A DNA stretch of 40,626 bases from Salinivirgaceae bacterium (GCA_017650325.1 JAGCFC010000169.1:1-40626); one strand, 5' to 3'. Shown: positions 1-8,290, counted from the first letter of the stretch. Notes: generated from the letters alone by a model not told the origin. Program-made: numbers and translations.

Positions 1-1339
1 CAATCACAACCAGCAGCGCGCCCACCAGCCAGCGGTTCCGCTCGTAGTGGTAGGCGTTGATTTTTTCGATGAACCGCAGCATCCGTCCGCGTTTCACATC
101 GGCCTGACCTTTAAGGAAATGCGGCAGAAAAATCAGGCAGAAAAGCGTGGTGCCGATGAGCGTGAGCGATGCAAAAAGCCCGAAATCGCGCAGCAGCGCC
201 GACGATGTGAAAACCAGCGCAAAAAAGGCGCCGATGGTGGTGAAACTGCCCACCGTGAGCGGGTAGGCCAGTTCGTCGATGAGTTGCTCGACGGTGCGCA
301 CGTGGTTCTGGTGCGCCAGCATATGGATTGAGTAACTCAGCGCAATGCCGATGACCGCCGCGCCCGCCCCGATGGCTATCGACGAGATTTCGCCTTTCAG
401 CAGAGCGATGAGCGCCAGTGCGAAAAGGCAGCCGAAAAGTGCGGGAACGATTATCAGCGGAACGGTGCGTTTGCGTTTGAAAATGAGCGAGATGAACACC
501 ACAATCACAATCAGCGCCACGATTGAAGTCAGGGCGGTGTCGTTCTTGATTTGTCGCGCGTTGTAGACGCTCACCGATGCGCCTCCGAAATATTCGGTCT
601 TGACGCCAGTGTGCATTTTGTTCATTTTGCCGATGTTATCCTCGATGATGGTTACCAGCCCTTCGTTCTCACCTATGCGCCCCATATTGAATTTTGGTGT
701 GAGCACCATCATCAAGGTCGATGAGTCGGCGGTGAACAGGTAGCTGTCGACCACCACATTGTCCGATTCTATTTCGAAATCTTGCAGATTCTCAAGTGTT
801 TGCAAACCCATTCCCATCGGGTCGCGCAAGATGAACTGCCGTGAGCCCACACCGATGGGCGACACCAGGTTCTGGTAGTTCTGGCGCATCCGACTGGCAA
901 TGCCGTCGCGGGTGATGATGGTGTCGAGCCGCACATAGTCGCTGTCGGTCAGGAAGATGGGTAGATGCGCATAGACGAAATCGCTTACGCCGCCAATCAT
1001 CTGGTTGTCGATGCGCAGCAGAATGCCGCTCAGGTAGTCGGCGGCTTCGGTCAGCAGGGTTTGCTCAAGTTCTTCGGCTGCTTGAATCAGACTGTCGGCA
1101 GGCTCACCCGCACGCGGCGAGAAGAGTATCACAATCTTATCCTTAACGTTCAGATTCTGAAATACTTCGGCGGTCTTGTCGTTGTCGCCTGCCGCAGGAA
1201 AGAAATCGGTTACGTTCTGACGGAAGCTGATTCGTGACACAGCCACGGCCATCAGCGCAATGCTGACCACCAAAAAACTGTAAAACAGCACCTTGTGGTG
1301 TTCGAAAAAATTGTAGAGTGCTATGAAAATTTTGCTCAC
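1..1339 (-). CDS. MMPL/RND-family exporter, 3' end cut by window edge
   Basis: Translating the minus strand gives about 446 residues of a predicted inner-membrane exporter; the C-terminus lies beyond base 1. There is a first membrane helix (about residues 14-32), a large soluble loop, then a block of helices containing the glycine-rich segment SIAIGAGAAVIGIALSYSIH, which resembles the fourth-helix region of MMPL/RND proteins. The GTG start is chosen because it overlaps the TGA of the upstream glycosyltransferase gene by four bases, and no in-frame ATG occurs before about residue 30, which would remove half of the first helix. In pigment clusters of Bacteroidota such exporters are thought to move a lipid-linked product towards the outer membrane. 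The substrate is inferred from neighbours only. Confidence 0.85.
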   Translation of the reverse strand, partial: MSKIFIALYNFFEHHKVLFYSFLVVSIALMAVAVSRISFRQNVTDFFPAAGDNDKTAEVFQNLNVKDKIVILFSPRAGEPADSLIQAAEELEQTLLTEAADYLSGILLRIDNQMIGGVSDFVYAHLPIFLTDSDYVRLDTIITRDGIASRMRQNYQNLVSPIGVGSRQFILRDPMGMGLQTLENLQDFEIESDNVVVDSYLFTADSSTLMMVLTPKFNMGRIGENEGLVTIIEDNIGKMNKMHTGVKTEYFGGASVSVYNARQIKNDTALTSIVALIVIVVFISLIFKRKRTVPLIIVPALFGCLFALALIALLKGEISSIAIGAGAAVIGIALSYSIHMLAHQNHVRTVEQLIDELAYPLTVGSFTTIGAFFALVFTSSALLRDFGLFASLTLIGTTLFCLIFLPHFLKGQADVKRGRMLRFIEKINAYHYERNRWLVGALLVVI

Positions 1340-2532
1340 GACTGTTTCTTTTTGTGTCTGAACACCGTCAGCAGTCCGAACGTAACAACGCCCACCGCCA
1401 CGCTGCACAGTGCCGCAAATATAACGCTTCCCACAATATATGGTAGAACTGAATGTTTAACGCTCTCAAGAGTTATGTTGCTCAATGTCAATTCAACAGG
1501 CACCCGCAAAACCTTGCAGCCGGTGTAGTAACTGCCGTAAATCAGGAATGGCAGCATTGGCGGCAGGCTGATGTTCGATGCCACAAGAGTTAGTATTTTG
1601 TTCAGTTTTAGAAAATGAGCAATGGCGAAGGCTATAATCATTTGGTAGCCCCACACAGGCACAATGCCCATAAAAATGCCCAGCATAATGGCCGCTGTGA
1701 GCCGCGCATTCGAGTCGGGCGAATGGGTTATATTATTGTTAATGAATAGCTTAATGTTCTCGCGAGTGAATTTGCGGCAAAAGTTGCGCGGATAAATCCA
1801 CAGCAGCGCAATCAGCACCAGCACTGTGTTCAGAATGCTGATTCGTGTGAAATCGCGCCCCGGGCGGAAGTGCGAAACGCGCTCACCTTCAGGCGGATAA
1901 TAGACGTGAACAGGTATGTTTTTAACCGTGATTCCCGCCCACGATGCAAACACAAGCGCTTCTAATTCGAACTCGTATTTAGCTGTGTAGTAGCGTTTTT
2001 CGACATTCATCAGTTGCACCGGGTAGAGCCTGTAGCCCGATTGTGTGTCGGGAAGGTTGATGCCGGTCTCAACCTTGAACCAGAAGTTCGAGAATTTGTT
2101 GGCAAAGGTGTTTTTGCCGGGCATATTGTCGGCTTGAATGTTGCGCGAGCCAACAAGCAGGCAGTCAGGCGTTTGCTCAATCTCGCTGACAAACGTCGGG
2201 ATGTCCGATGCAAAGTGCTGCCCGTCGCTGTCGATGGTGATGGCGTAGCGGAAGCCCGCCGCTTTGGCTCGGCACAGGCCGTTTTTCAGGGCCGTTCCCT
2301 TGCCGCTGTTGCACTCGTGAGTTATAATCTCAATACCGTCTATCTTGCTTAAAATCTGCGCAGTGTCATCAGTCGAGCCATCGTTGACAACAATAATGTG
2401 ATTGGCGTACTGCTTCACATCGGTCACAACCTGCCCAATGGTCTTGCAGTTGTTGTAGGTTGGGATGACAACCACAATGCCAAGCCTGTCGAGCGTTGCG
2501 CGCCAATCGGTATCGGTTCCGTTCTGATTCAT
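1336..2532 (-). CDS. Family 2 glycosyltransferase fused to DUF2062 membrane domain
   Basis: The N-terminal half is a GT-A type family 2 glycosyltransferase: VVVIPTYNN near residue 20, VNDGSTDDT near 50 and the metal/nucleotide motif DSDGQH near 102. The C-terminal part (about 255-395) is a DUF2062 domain with hydrophobic helices and the segment MGIVPVWGYQ. This fusion is characteristic of aryl-polyene/flexirubin-type clusters in Bacteroidota, where it is thought to add a sugar or head group to the pigment lipid. The ATG at 2532 is preferred over an in-frame TTG three codons upstream. The stop overlaps the GTG of the exporter gene by four bases, so the two are translationally coupled. The acceptor is unknown. 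Confidence 0.88.
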   Translation of the reverse strand: MNQNGTDTDWRATLDRLGIVVVIPTYNNCKTIGQVVTDVKQYANHIIVVNDGSTDDTAQILSKIDGIEIITHECNSGKGTALKNGLCRAKAAGFRYAITIDSDGQHFASDIPTFVSEIEQTPDCLLVGSRNIQADNMPGKNTFANKFSNFWFKVETGINLPDTQSGYRLYPVQLMNVEKRYYTAKYEFELEALVFASWAGITVKNIPVHVYYPPEGERVSHFRPGRDFTRISILNTVLVLIALLWIYPRNFCRKFTRENIKLFINNNITHSPDSNARLTAAIMLGIFMGIVPVWGYQMIIAFAIAHFLKLNKILTLVASNISLPPMLPFLIYGSYYTGCKVLRVPVELTLSNITLESVKHSVLPYIVGSVIFAALCSVAVGVVTFGLLTVFRHKKKQS

Positions 2533-2576
2533 AGTGGGCAAAGGTAGTTATTTTTGGTGTTTGGTGTTGGATTTTA

Positions 2577-2706
2577 GGCATTAGGCACTAGGCATTAGGG
2601 GTTAGGATTTAGTAGCGGCTAGTCTGTCTGTTGTCTGAAGTCAAAAAAAACTAAACTTCTTACCTTCTAAACTTTCTCGGGCACTAGGCATTAGGTGTTA
2701 GGATTT
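2577..2706. repeat. Intergenic short repeats of a TTAGGCA-type unit
   Basis: The 197-base gap between the glycosyltransferase and the small secreted protein contains clustered variants of GGCATTAG/GGCACTAG. A 26-base block is present twice (2585-2610 and 2681-2706) with one mismatch; each copy begins GCACTAGGCATTAGG and ends GTTAGGATTT. An extra partial unit precedes the first copy (2577-2584). No reading frame or hairpin explains them. Confidence 0.7.
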
Positions 2707-2729
2707 TTGCAAAGTTGGGGTCGCTCGCT

Positions 2730-3254
2730 TCACGAATCCTTCGATCCTTCTTTCAATTCCTCAACTGTCATCCGCAGCCTTATCCACGGATGTTTAATCA
2801 GCACTTGCTCAACGTTTCCTTCGGCGTTGTAGATTATTGTGTAGACCGATTTGGCGAATCCCGTTCCGCTTTTCCGCAGCTCTTTGCCGGGCGTCTGTTT
2901 TTTCAGCTTGGCGCCATTGCGGTCCACAAGCAGCACGCGCAGGTCGCGCTCGAGCAGTTGCAGTGCTTTCGGACGGCGCATCGGCTCAACGCAGCTGTTC
3001 ACTTTTAGCGAGTCGGGTGTTAGGCTGAAATCGAAAATGGTCGGGCCGAAGTACGATGTGGCCAGAACGCGCGGTCCGTTGGCGGTTTGGCGGGCAATCA
3101 TCATGCCGCTCAAGTGGTTGCCGCGTGCATCGACCTGAAGGTTGTGGCGGGCGGTTTTGCCAGGTGCGATTATCGGCTGCGCCAAGCCCGAGTGTGCTGC
3201 AGCGAGCCATATAATGCTAATTGTCAATATTTTGAGTAAGCCGCGGGACATCAT
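2730..3254 (-). CDS. Small secreted protein, LolB/DUF3261-like by context
   Basis: A 174-residue protein with a signal peptide ending near LAAAHSGLAQ (about residue 26) and no lipobox cysteine there. The body contains GPRVLATSYFGPTIFDFSLT followed by a conserved-looking helix LQLLERDLRVLL, a pattern reminiscent of LolB-like/DUF3261 proteins that sit beside LolA and MMPL genes in aryl-polyene clusters. That family placement is a weak inference from length, position and pattern. Its ATG overlaps the TGA of the upstream LolA-like gene (ATGA), showing translational coupling. It is likely periplasmic and part of the same export route. Confidence 0.65.
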   Translation of the reverse strand: MMSRGLLKILTISIIWLAAAHSGLAQPIIAPGKTARHNLQVDARGNHLSGMMIARQTANGPRVLATSYFGPTIFDFSLTPDSLKVNSCVEPMRRPKALQLLERDLRVLLVDRNGAKLKKQTPGKELRKSGTGFAKSVYTIIYNAEGNVEQVLIKHPWIRLRMTVEELKEGSKDS

Positions 3255-3886
3255 TGCACTGAGAAGCGGCTCTCGTCTTTCAGTTGGTTGAAGCGTTTGT
3301 TGGTAAACCGATAGTCGGTGTAATCGGCATCGTTCTCATACATCCGCAGCTGGTCAACCGACATATCGGCTTTGCTCAGCCTAATCTCAATTGCCGACAC
3401 ATATTCTTTCACCGTCTTGCTCCGAGGAGTGATGCCGACAATATATTGCTTGTCATCCTCCTGATAATTAAGTTCGTAACTGTTGTTCATGCGGTTCAGG
3501 TCGCCAACCATGCAGGCGGTTATCATATCCTGCATCTCGTTCATCATCTTGTTCGAGTTGAGCTGCATAATGCTTTTCTTGCCGTCGGCCACAATTTTCA
3601 GTCTGCTGCCGTTAATCACAATCAGATAGTTCAGAGGCTGTGAGTAGTCGAGACTTATCTTGTTGTCTTTCAGATAGTAGAAACGACCTTTCGACACCAC
3701 ATCCTCGTCAAACATATCGAGGTGTTTCACTTGCGTGAATTCGCTTTCGATTGATGTCAGCTTGTCGGCTGTAGTCTTCAGTTGCTCTTCAAACTTCTGC
3801 ATATCAGCCACTTTGCGAGGCTGCGCCATCGCTGTCTGTGCCATCAGGGCCACCGCAATTATTGTCAACAGATGTTTCATTGTCAT
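3251..3886 (-). CDS. LolA-like outer-membrane lipoprotein carrier homologue
   Basis: A 211-residue secreted protein: signal peptide MKHLLTIIAVALMAQTAMAQ, then a LolA-type body in which a helix near residues 30-55 (KLTSIESEFTQVKHL) precedes beta strands such as KGRFYYLKDNKISLDYSQP and KIVADGKKSIM. LolA folds are open beta barrels that shuttle lipids or lipoproteins across the periplasm. Copies next to MMPL exporters and GT2-DUF2062 fusions are assumed to serve the pigment lipid rather than general lipoprotein sorting. It is the first gene of the four-gene minus-strand set. An alternative ATG lies two codons in. No strong promoter was recognised upstream. Confidence 0.8.
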   Translation of the reverse strand: MTMKHLLTIIAVALMAQTAMAQPRKVADMQKFEEQLKTTADKLTSIESEFTQVKHLDMFDEDVVSKGRFYYLKDNKISLDYSQPLNYLIVINGSRLKIVADGKKSIMQLNSNKMMNEMQDMITACMVGDLNRMNNSYELNYQEDDKQYIVGITPRSKTVKEYVSAIEIRLSKADMSVDQLRMYENDADYTDYRFTNKRFNQLKDESRFSVQ

Positions 3887-3998
3887 GTTTTTTAGGGCCG
3901 CAAGTTAAGTGTTTTTAATAACCGAATAATTTATTGAATGCAGAACGTTCGGGAATGGTCATTTGTTTTTCAAAAAAAGGCCGTTTGTTAAAAAAATC

Positions 3999-4028
3999 TT
4001 TGTGAATGAAAAAATGTTGCTACCTTCG
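3999..4028 (+). promoter_or_regulatory. Bacteroidota-type promoter for the lipoprotein gene
   Basis: TTTG at 3999-4002 and TACCTTCG at 4021-4028 match the -33 TTTG and -7 TAnnTTTG consensus (one mismatch in the latter) with an 18-base spacer, slightly shorter than usual. It lies about 50 bases before the ATG at 4076, and the leader is A/T-rich. Confidence 0.5.
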
Positions 4029-4075
4029 CTCTTCGATTTAAAAATATTTTAAAACAACTTTAAAAATTTAAAGAC

Positions 4076-4690
4076 ATGAAAAAATTTGGATTTAAAGGTT
4101 TGGCAGCTCTTGCACTTGCAGCTACCGCAGCATTTACATCTTGCAAAAAAGACGATGATGGCAACTCTCTTTTGGATGTAGTAAGCAATTTCGAAGTAAC
4201 ATCGGGCTTAGATGGTTTTAAAACTAATGTTGTGTATGCCGATAAGGCCGACGCTAAAACAGCTAAAAAGTCGACAGCGTTATTTGATGCAGATAAACAA
4301 ACAACTATTTATGCTGTTAAGGATAAGAACTTCATGAGCATTACTTTCAACGGTAGCGAGAAGGGTGATTACAAACTTGAGTTGACTGGTACTAACCCGA
4401 ACACAATGATTATCAACTACCTGACAACTGATGAGACTTTGGACGAGACAATCATGAACAGTTTCAGCGCTGAGACAGGTTGCTTGATTATGTACGGCTC
4501 TGCAGAAGACGGCGCCAGCGCAGAATCGTTGTATGTTTCAACTAAAGCTGAAGTAAGCATTACTTCGATTATGAAGAGCAAAAAAGCAGGCAGTGCTACC
4601 AAAATCACTGGTACATTCAAAGCAACTCTTATGAACTCAGCTAACGACAAGAAAGAGGTTGAGGGCAAATTCACTTGCTTAGGTGTGTAA
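4076..4690 (+). CDS. Predicted surface lipoprotein of unknown family
   Basis: A 204-residue protein with a clear lipoprotein signal: charged start MKKFGFKG, hydrophobic core, lipobox FTSC with the lipid cysteine at residue 23. The cysteine is followed by KKDDDGN, which fits the acidic export signal that routes Bacteroidota lipoproteins to the cell surface. The remainder is hydrophilic and probably beta-rich, rich in Thr/Ser/Lys, with no recognised domain. It stands alone between its own promoter and a strong terminator. Function is unknown. Confidence 0.8.
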   Translation: MKKFGFKGLAALALAATAAFTSCKKDDDGNSLLDVVSNFEVTSGLDGFKTNVVYADKADAKTAKKSTALFDADKQTTIYAVKDKNFMSITFNGSEKGDYKLELTGTNPNTMIINYLTTDETLDETIMNSFSAETGCLIMYGSAEDGASAESLYVSTKAEVSITSIMKSKKAGSATKITGTFKATLMNSANDKKEVEGKFTCLGV

Positions 4691-4710
4691 TTGAATCATA
4701 ACCAATAAGA

Positions 4711-4737
4711 AAGCCGACTATACAGTCGGCTTTTTTT
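4711..4737 (+). terminator. Rho-independent terminator after the lipoprotein gene
   Basis: AAGCCGAC (4711-4718) pairs with GTCGGCTT (4725-4732) around a six-base loop and runs into seven T residues. It lies between two convergent genes and could partly serve the opposite strand too. Confidence 0.85.
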
Positions 4738-4765
4738 ATGCTGTGAAGTCAAGTTCAACCTAAAC

Positions 4766-5458
4766 TTATTTGTTGCTTCCGCGCCGTGTGTAAACCACAA
4801 TGGCGCCGTTGCCGCCCTGAGCGCCGTAGATATTGGCGTCTTTCAAAATCTCAACGTGGTCAACAGTGTGGACATCGATGCCGAATAACGATTCAACAAT
4901 CACTCCATCAACAACATAGAGAGCCTCAGTTGGACCACTAAGTGAAGCTGAGGCACGGATGTTGGCTTGTGCGCCTTCGCCAAACTCGCCCCGGGTTATT
5001 CTAAGACCCGGAACCAAACCTTGCAAAGCTTCAACAAGGTCGAAACGGCCTGTTTTCACAAGGTCGTCGCCGGTAATGGTAGAGCCGGCAGTGAACCGTT
5101 CACGTGTTTTCACATAGTCGTAGCCGATGCTTACCAGACTCTCGTCGCCGGTGGCCGAGTATTGCGACTGGTCGGCAAGGCGGATGCGGATGCTCTTTAG
5201 CCCGTCGACAGGAATGTCGTACAACTCGTTGCGGTATTTCACATGCAGAGTGTCGGTTGGATTCACATCGGTCAGGCCGAAACGCCCCTGGCGGTCCGAT
5301 TGCGCATAGCGATTCACGTCTTTGACGTAAATACGGGCGTGCTTTACGGGATTATTGTTGACATCAACAATCACGCCGTTGAACGGCACTCCCTGACTGC
5401 CTGTTTGCGACATTGCGGCAAGAGGCAGCATTGCTAAAACAACTAACATCCGTTTCAT
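4766..5458 (-). CDS. Stand-alone carboxypeptidase-regulatory plus TonB plug protein
   Basis: The 230-residue product has a signal peptide (MKRMLVVLAMLPLAAMSQ), a carboxypeptidase-regulatory-like beta sandwich (about 26-95) and a SusC/RagA-type plug domain (about 125-227) with GLVPGLRI, YVVDGVI and VEILKDANIYGAQGGNGAIVV. It ends at TRRGSNK, just where a TonB-dependent receptor would enter its 22-strand barrel, and a stop codon follows. No barrel remnant lies downstream: the next 28 bases lead into a terminator. Such plug-only proteins exist in Bacteroidota; the role is unclear and could be periplasmic or surface assembly. It may instead be an old truncation, but the frame is intact from signal peptide to stop. 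Confidence 0.8.
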   Translation of the reverse strand: MKRMLVVLAMLPLAAMSQTGSQGVPFNGVIVDVNNNPVKHARIYVKDVNRYAQSDRQGRFGLTDVNPTDTLHVKYRNELYDIPVDGLKSIRIRLADQSQYSATGDESLVSIGYDYVKTRERFTAGSTITGDDLVKTGRFDLVEALQGLVPGLRITRGEFGEGAQANIRASASLSGPTEALYVVDGVIVESLFGIDVHTVDHVEILKDANIYGAQGGNGAIVVYTRRGSNK

Positions 5459-5565
5459 AGCTCAAAAATTTTTCACTAAAGTGCGATTTTTTCTTCAGAA
5501 ACGTGCTCTTTTTTCGATGTTTGGGCAAAATAAAACGCTAATCTTTTCCATACCGATAAAATTCG

Positions 5566-5573
5566 TAAACTTG
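5566..5573 (+). promoter_or_regulatory. Possible -7 element upstream of the epimerase gene
   Basis: TAAACTTG matches TAnnTTTG at seven of eight positions and lies 47 bases before the ATG at 5620. No clear TTTG sits at the right distance upstream, so this is tentative. Confidence 0.3.
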
Positions 5574-5619
5574 CAGACTGATGGCCGATGGTGGCCGTCG
5601 CTGATTAAAATACGCAGAA

Positions 5620-6585
5620 ATGATAGTAGTTACAGGGGCCGCGGGCTTCATCGGTAGTTGTGTGGTGAGCCGTTTGAACGCCGACAATTTCAACGATATT
5701 GTGATTGTTGACGATTTCAGCAATCCTGAAAAGAACAAGAATTTCGAGGGTAAGCGGTACACCGCCAAAGTTGACCGTATGGAGTTTTTCGATTGGCTCG
5801 ACGCCAACCACCGCTTTGTGGAGTTCATCTTCCATTTGGGCGCACGATCGGCCACGACGGGATTCCCCAAAGAAGTTTACGACCAACTCAATCTGAACTA
5901 CACCAAAACTCTTTGGACAAAGTGCGTTGAGTATGGCCTGCCGATTGTATATGCTTCGTCAGCAGCGACTTACGGCATGGGCGAGTTTGGTTTCGACGAC
6001 AGTCACGAGATTGTGAGCAAGCTGAAACCGATGAACCTTTACGGCGAGTCGAAAAACGATTTCGACAAGTGGGCGCTGGCGCAGGAACGCAAGCCGTTCT
6101 TCTGGGCCGGACTGAAGTTCTTCAATGTTTACGGTCCCAACGAGTATCACAAAGGCCGCATGGCATCGGTCATTCTGCACGCTTTCCATCAGATTCAGGA
6201 AACCGGCAAGATGAAACTTTTCAAATCGCACAATCCGCAGTATGCCGACGGCGGACAAACGCGCGATTTTGTCTATGTGAAAGACCTTTGCGAGGTGATG
6301 ATATTCCTGATGCACCACCGCCGCGACTCTGGTCTTTACAATGTGGGCACGGGCAAGGGCCGCACTTTTGCCGACTTGACAATCAATACTTTCCGCGGCA
6401 TGGGGCTTGAGCCTAACATCGAGTACATCGATATGCCGATGGATATCCGCGACAAGTACCAGTATTTTACCGAGGCCAATATGAGCAAACTGCGCTCCAT
6501 CGGCTACGACCAGCCGTTCTACTCGCTCGAGGATGGCGTGACCGACTACGTTAAGAACTATCTGATACCTAACAAATACTACTAA
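5620..6585 (+). CDS. rfaD: ADP-L-glycero-D-manno-heptose 6-epimerase
   Basis: A 321-residue extended short-chain dehydrogenase/epimerase. The NADP-binding motif TGAAGFIG starts at residue 5; the catalytic region has SSAATYG (113-119) and YGESK (141-145, Tyr and Lys of the dyad); VYVKDLC and YNVGTG are also typical. The family-specific stretch ARSATT near residues 75-80 and the overall length fit RfaD/HldD, which makes the L,D-heptose precursor for the lipopolysaccharide inner core in the cytosol. It is followed after 35 bases by the TerC-type gene with no terminator between, so the two may be cotranscribed. Confidence 0.85.
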   Translation: MIVVTGAAGFIGSCVVSRLNADNFNDIVIVDDFSNPEKNKNFEGKRYTAKVDRMEFFDWLDANHRFVEFIFHLGARSATTGFPKEVYDQLNLNYTKTLWTKCVEYGLPIVYASSAATYGMGEFGFDDSHEIVSKLKPMNLYGESKNDFDKWALAQERKPFFWAGLKFFNVYGPNEYHKGRMASVILHAFHQIQETGKMKLFKSHNPQYADGGQTRDFVYVKDLCEVMIFLMHHRRDSGLYNVGTGKGRTFADLTINTFRGMGLEPNIEYIDMPMDIRDKYQYFTEANMSKLRSIGYDQPFYSLEDGVTDYVKNYLIPNKYY

Positions 6586-6620
6586 TCTGACAAACCACAT
6601 TAATTCAATTAATTATTCAA

Positions 6621-7706
6621 ATGGACAATCTTTTTTTACTGATATTCATATTATTTATAATCGGAGTGCTGATGTTCGACCTTCTCTGTGTGGGGCGCGG
6701 TCATCATGTGGTGAGCATTAAAGAAGCTTCGGTTTGGACGGTGGTGTGGGTAACGCTCGCACTCGGTTTTTTCCTGTTTCTCCGTTTCGACGGCCATCTG
6801 GTGCATGGCATCGACTCGTTCGAAGAACTGTGGGCCGTTACGGCAAAATACAACCTCAACTACAAATACGACGGAATGTCACTCGAGGAGGCCGAAGCTA
6901 GCGGCTTAGCCTTTGAGTCGGCCATCAGCCAGTATCAGCACGGAATGTCAATCGATTTTCTGTCGGGTTATCTGATTGAGGAGACGTTATCGATTGATAA
7001 TCTGTTTGTTATGCTGATGCTGCTTATTGGATTTGGTGTCCGCAAGCAGGACTATAAATCGGTGCTTTTCTGGGGTATCCTGGGCGCCATTATCCTCCGG
7101 TTTGCCTTTATTTTCCTTGGTTCGACGCTCATTCAGAAATTCAATTGGATTCTGCTCGTCTTTGGTGTCTATCTTGCCTACATGGGTATTAAGATGTTCT
7201 TCAAAAAGGAGGAGGAAAACGTCAACACCGACCCGCGCGACCATAAATTGGTGAAATTCCTTTCGAAACATTTCAACGTTTATCCGCGATATGTCAACGG
7301 CCGCTTCTTTATCCGCGACCGCAAGCATAAACTTTTTGTTACACCGCTGCTCGTGGTGGTAATGACCATCGAGTTCACCGACCTTATTTTCGCCTTCGAC
7401 AGCATTCCGGCCATTTTCTCGGTAACCTGCGACCCCTACGTGGTGTTCTTTTCGAACATTTTCGCCATAATCGGACTGAGGTCGATGTTCTTTATGCTTG
7501 CAGGGGCTGTGGATAAGTTCTGCTACCTGAAGCAAGGCGTAGCCGTGCTGCTGCTTTTTGTGGGCGCAAAACTGCTGTTGCATCATTGGCTCGACCAGAT
7601 AGGCTTTAGCTCGGTACACTCGCTCTACATCATTCTGGGAATCATAACGTTGAGCATTGTGCTCTCGCTGCTTTTCCCGAAAAAGAAAACGGAAGTTATT
7701 AATTAA
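6621..7706 (+). CDS. TerC/Alx-family integral membrane protein
   Basis: A 361-residue polytopic protein. It carries the two hallmark acidic helices of the TerC family: IEETLSIDNLFV (about 119-130) and EFTDLIFAFDSIPA (about 251-264). Family members include Alx-type manganese exporters and proteins thought to metalate exported enzymes. Compared with the typical layout, a longer hydrophilic stretch (about residues 57-110) separates the second helix from the SIDNL helix. The 35-base leader is too short for the manganese riboswitch found before some relatives. The small predicted barrel gene follows after 11 bases. The transported ion is inferred from family only. Confidence 0.85.
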   Translation: MDNLFLLIFILFIIGVLMFDLLCVGRGHHVVSIKEASVWTVVWVTLALGFFLFLRFDGHLVHGIDSFEELWAVTAKYNLNYKYDGMSLEEAEASGLAFESAISQYQHGMSIDFLSGYLIEETLSIDNLFVMLMLLIGFGVRKQDYKSVLFWGILGAIILRFAFIFLGSTLIQKFNWILLVFGVYLAYMGIKMFFKKEEENVNTDPRDHKLVKFLSKHFNVYPRYVNGRFFIRDRKHKLFVTPLLVVVMTIEFTDLIFAFDSIPAIFSVTCDPYVVFFSNIFAIIGLRSMFFMLAGAVDKFCYLKQGVAVLLLFVGAKLLLHHWLDQIGFSSVHSLYIILGIITLSIVLSLLFPKKKTEVIN

Positions 7707-7717
7707 CAATTGATTAA

Positions 7718-8290
7718 ATGAGAAATCTGTTTTTTGCCTCAACAATTTTTGCCTCATTTATAATAGTGCTGACCAGACAGGCCAATGCACAGTTCGTGGT
7801 TAGCGGAAGTCTCGGTCTGACTTCCATTACCGATAAGATTGACGGCGACAAGCAGGCGCAGGCTTTGAGTTTCGAGGTTTGTCCGTCGGTGGGCTATGTG
7901 TTTGGCGATTGGGAGTTTGGCGCTTTGTTTGAGTACTCGCACAGCAAAACCACCTATACGAACGACAACGACCGTACCGAAACGGAGTCGGCATGGGCTG
8001 CCGGGCCGTATGCCAATTATTGTTTTGCCAGTGTGGGGAAGTTTTTCTTCAGTGTTGAGGCAACGTCGCTGTTCGGGTTTGCCGAAGATGAGCATACAAT
8101 CGACCTTAAGCTGCTGCCACTGGCCACCTACGAAATCAACGACCGCTGGGATGTTGATATTTATTCCGATGTTCTGAGCATCAATTACTTATGGACCAAA
8201 AACACTGACAATGACCACGCTGTTGGAAAACTCGATTTTCTGGCCAATTACGGGCAACTGTTCGGAGTAGGATTTACATTTAAGTTTTAG
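7718..8290 (+). CDS. Small predicted outer-membrane beta-barrel protein
   Basis: A 190-residue secreted protein with an N-terminal hydrophobic signal ending near RQANAQ (about residue 24). The body alternates polar and apolar residues as in small barrels: SVGYVFGDWEFGALFEYSHS, AAGPYANYCF, and a C-terminal strand LFGVGFTFKF ending in Phe, as recognised by outer-membrane assembly machinery. It resembles the generic outer-membrane beta-barrel families of Bacteroidota. It lies 11 bases after the TerC-type gene and is probably cotranscribed with it. No specific role can be assigned. Confidence 0.7.
   Translation: MRNLFFASTIFASFIIVLTRQANAQFVVSGSLGLTSITDKIDGDKQAQALSFEVCPSVGYVFGDWEFGALFEYSHSKTTYTNDNDRTETESAWAAGPYANYCFASVGKFFFSVEATSLFGFAEDEHTIDLKLLPLATYEINDRWDVDIYSDVLSINYLWTKNTDNDHAVGKLDFLANYGQLFGVGFTFKF

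Noticed and set aside
5959-6600. Minus-strand 213-codon frame opposite the heptose epimerase gene
   Set aside because: Antisense shadow of an epimerase with intact catalytic motifs.
6586-6620. Manganese (yybP-ykoY) riboswitch before the TerC-type gene
   Set aside because: Only 35 A/T-rich bases separate it from the preceding gene, far too short for the aptamer, and no fitting structure lies in the upstream coding end.
6987-7757. Minus-strand 256-codon frame opposite the TerC-type gene
   Set aside because: The plus frame has clear TerC motifs and good context; the antisense product is a charged, His/Gln-rich shadow spanning two genes.
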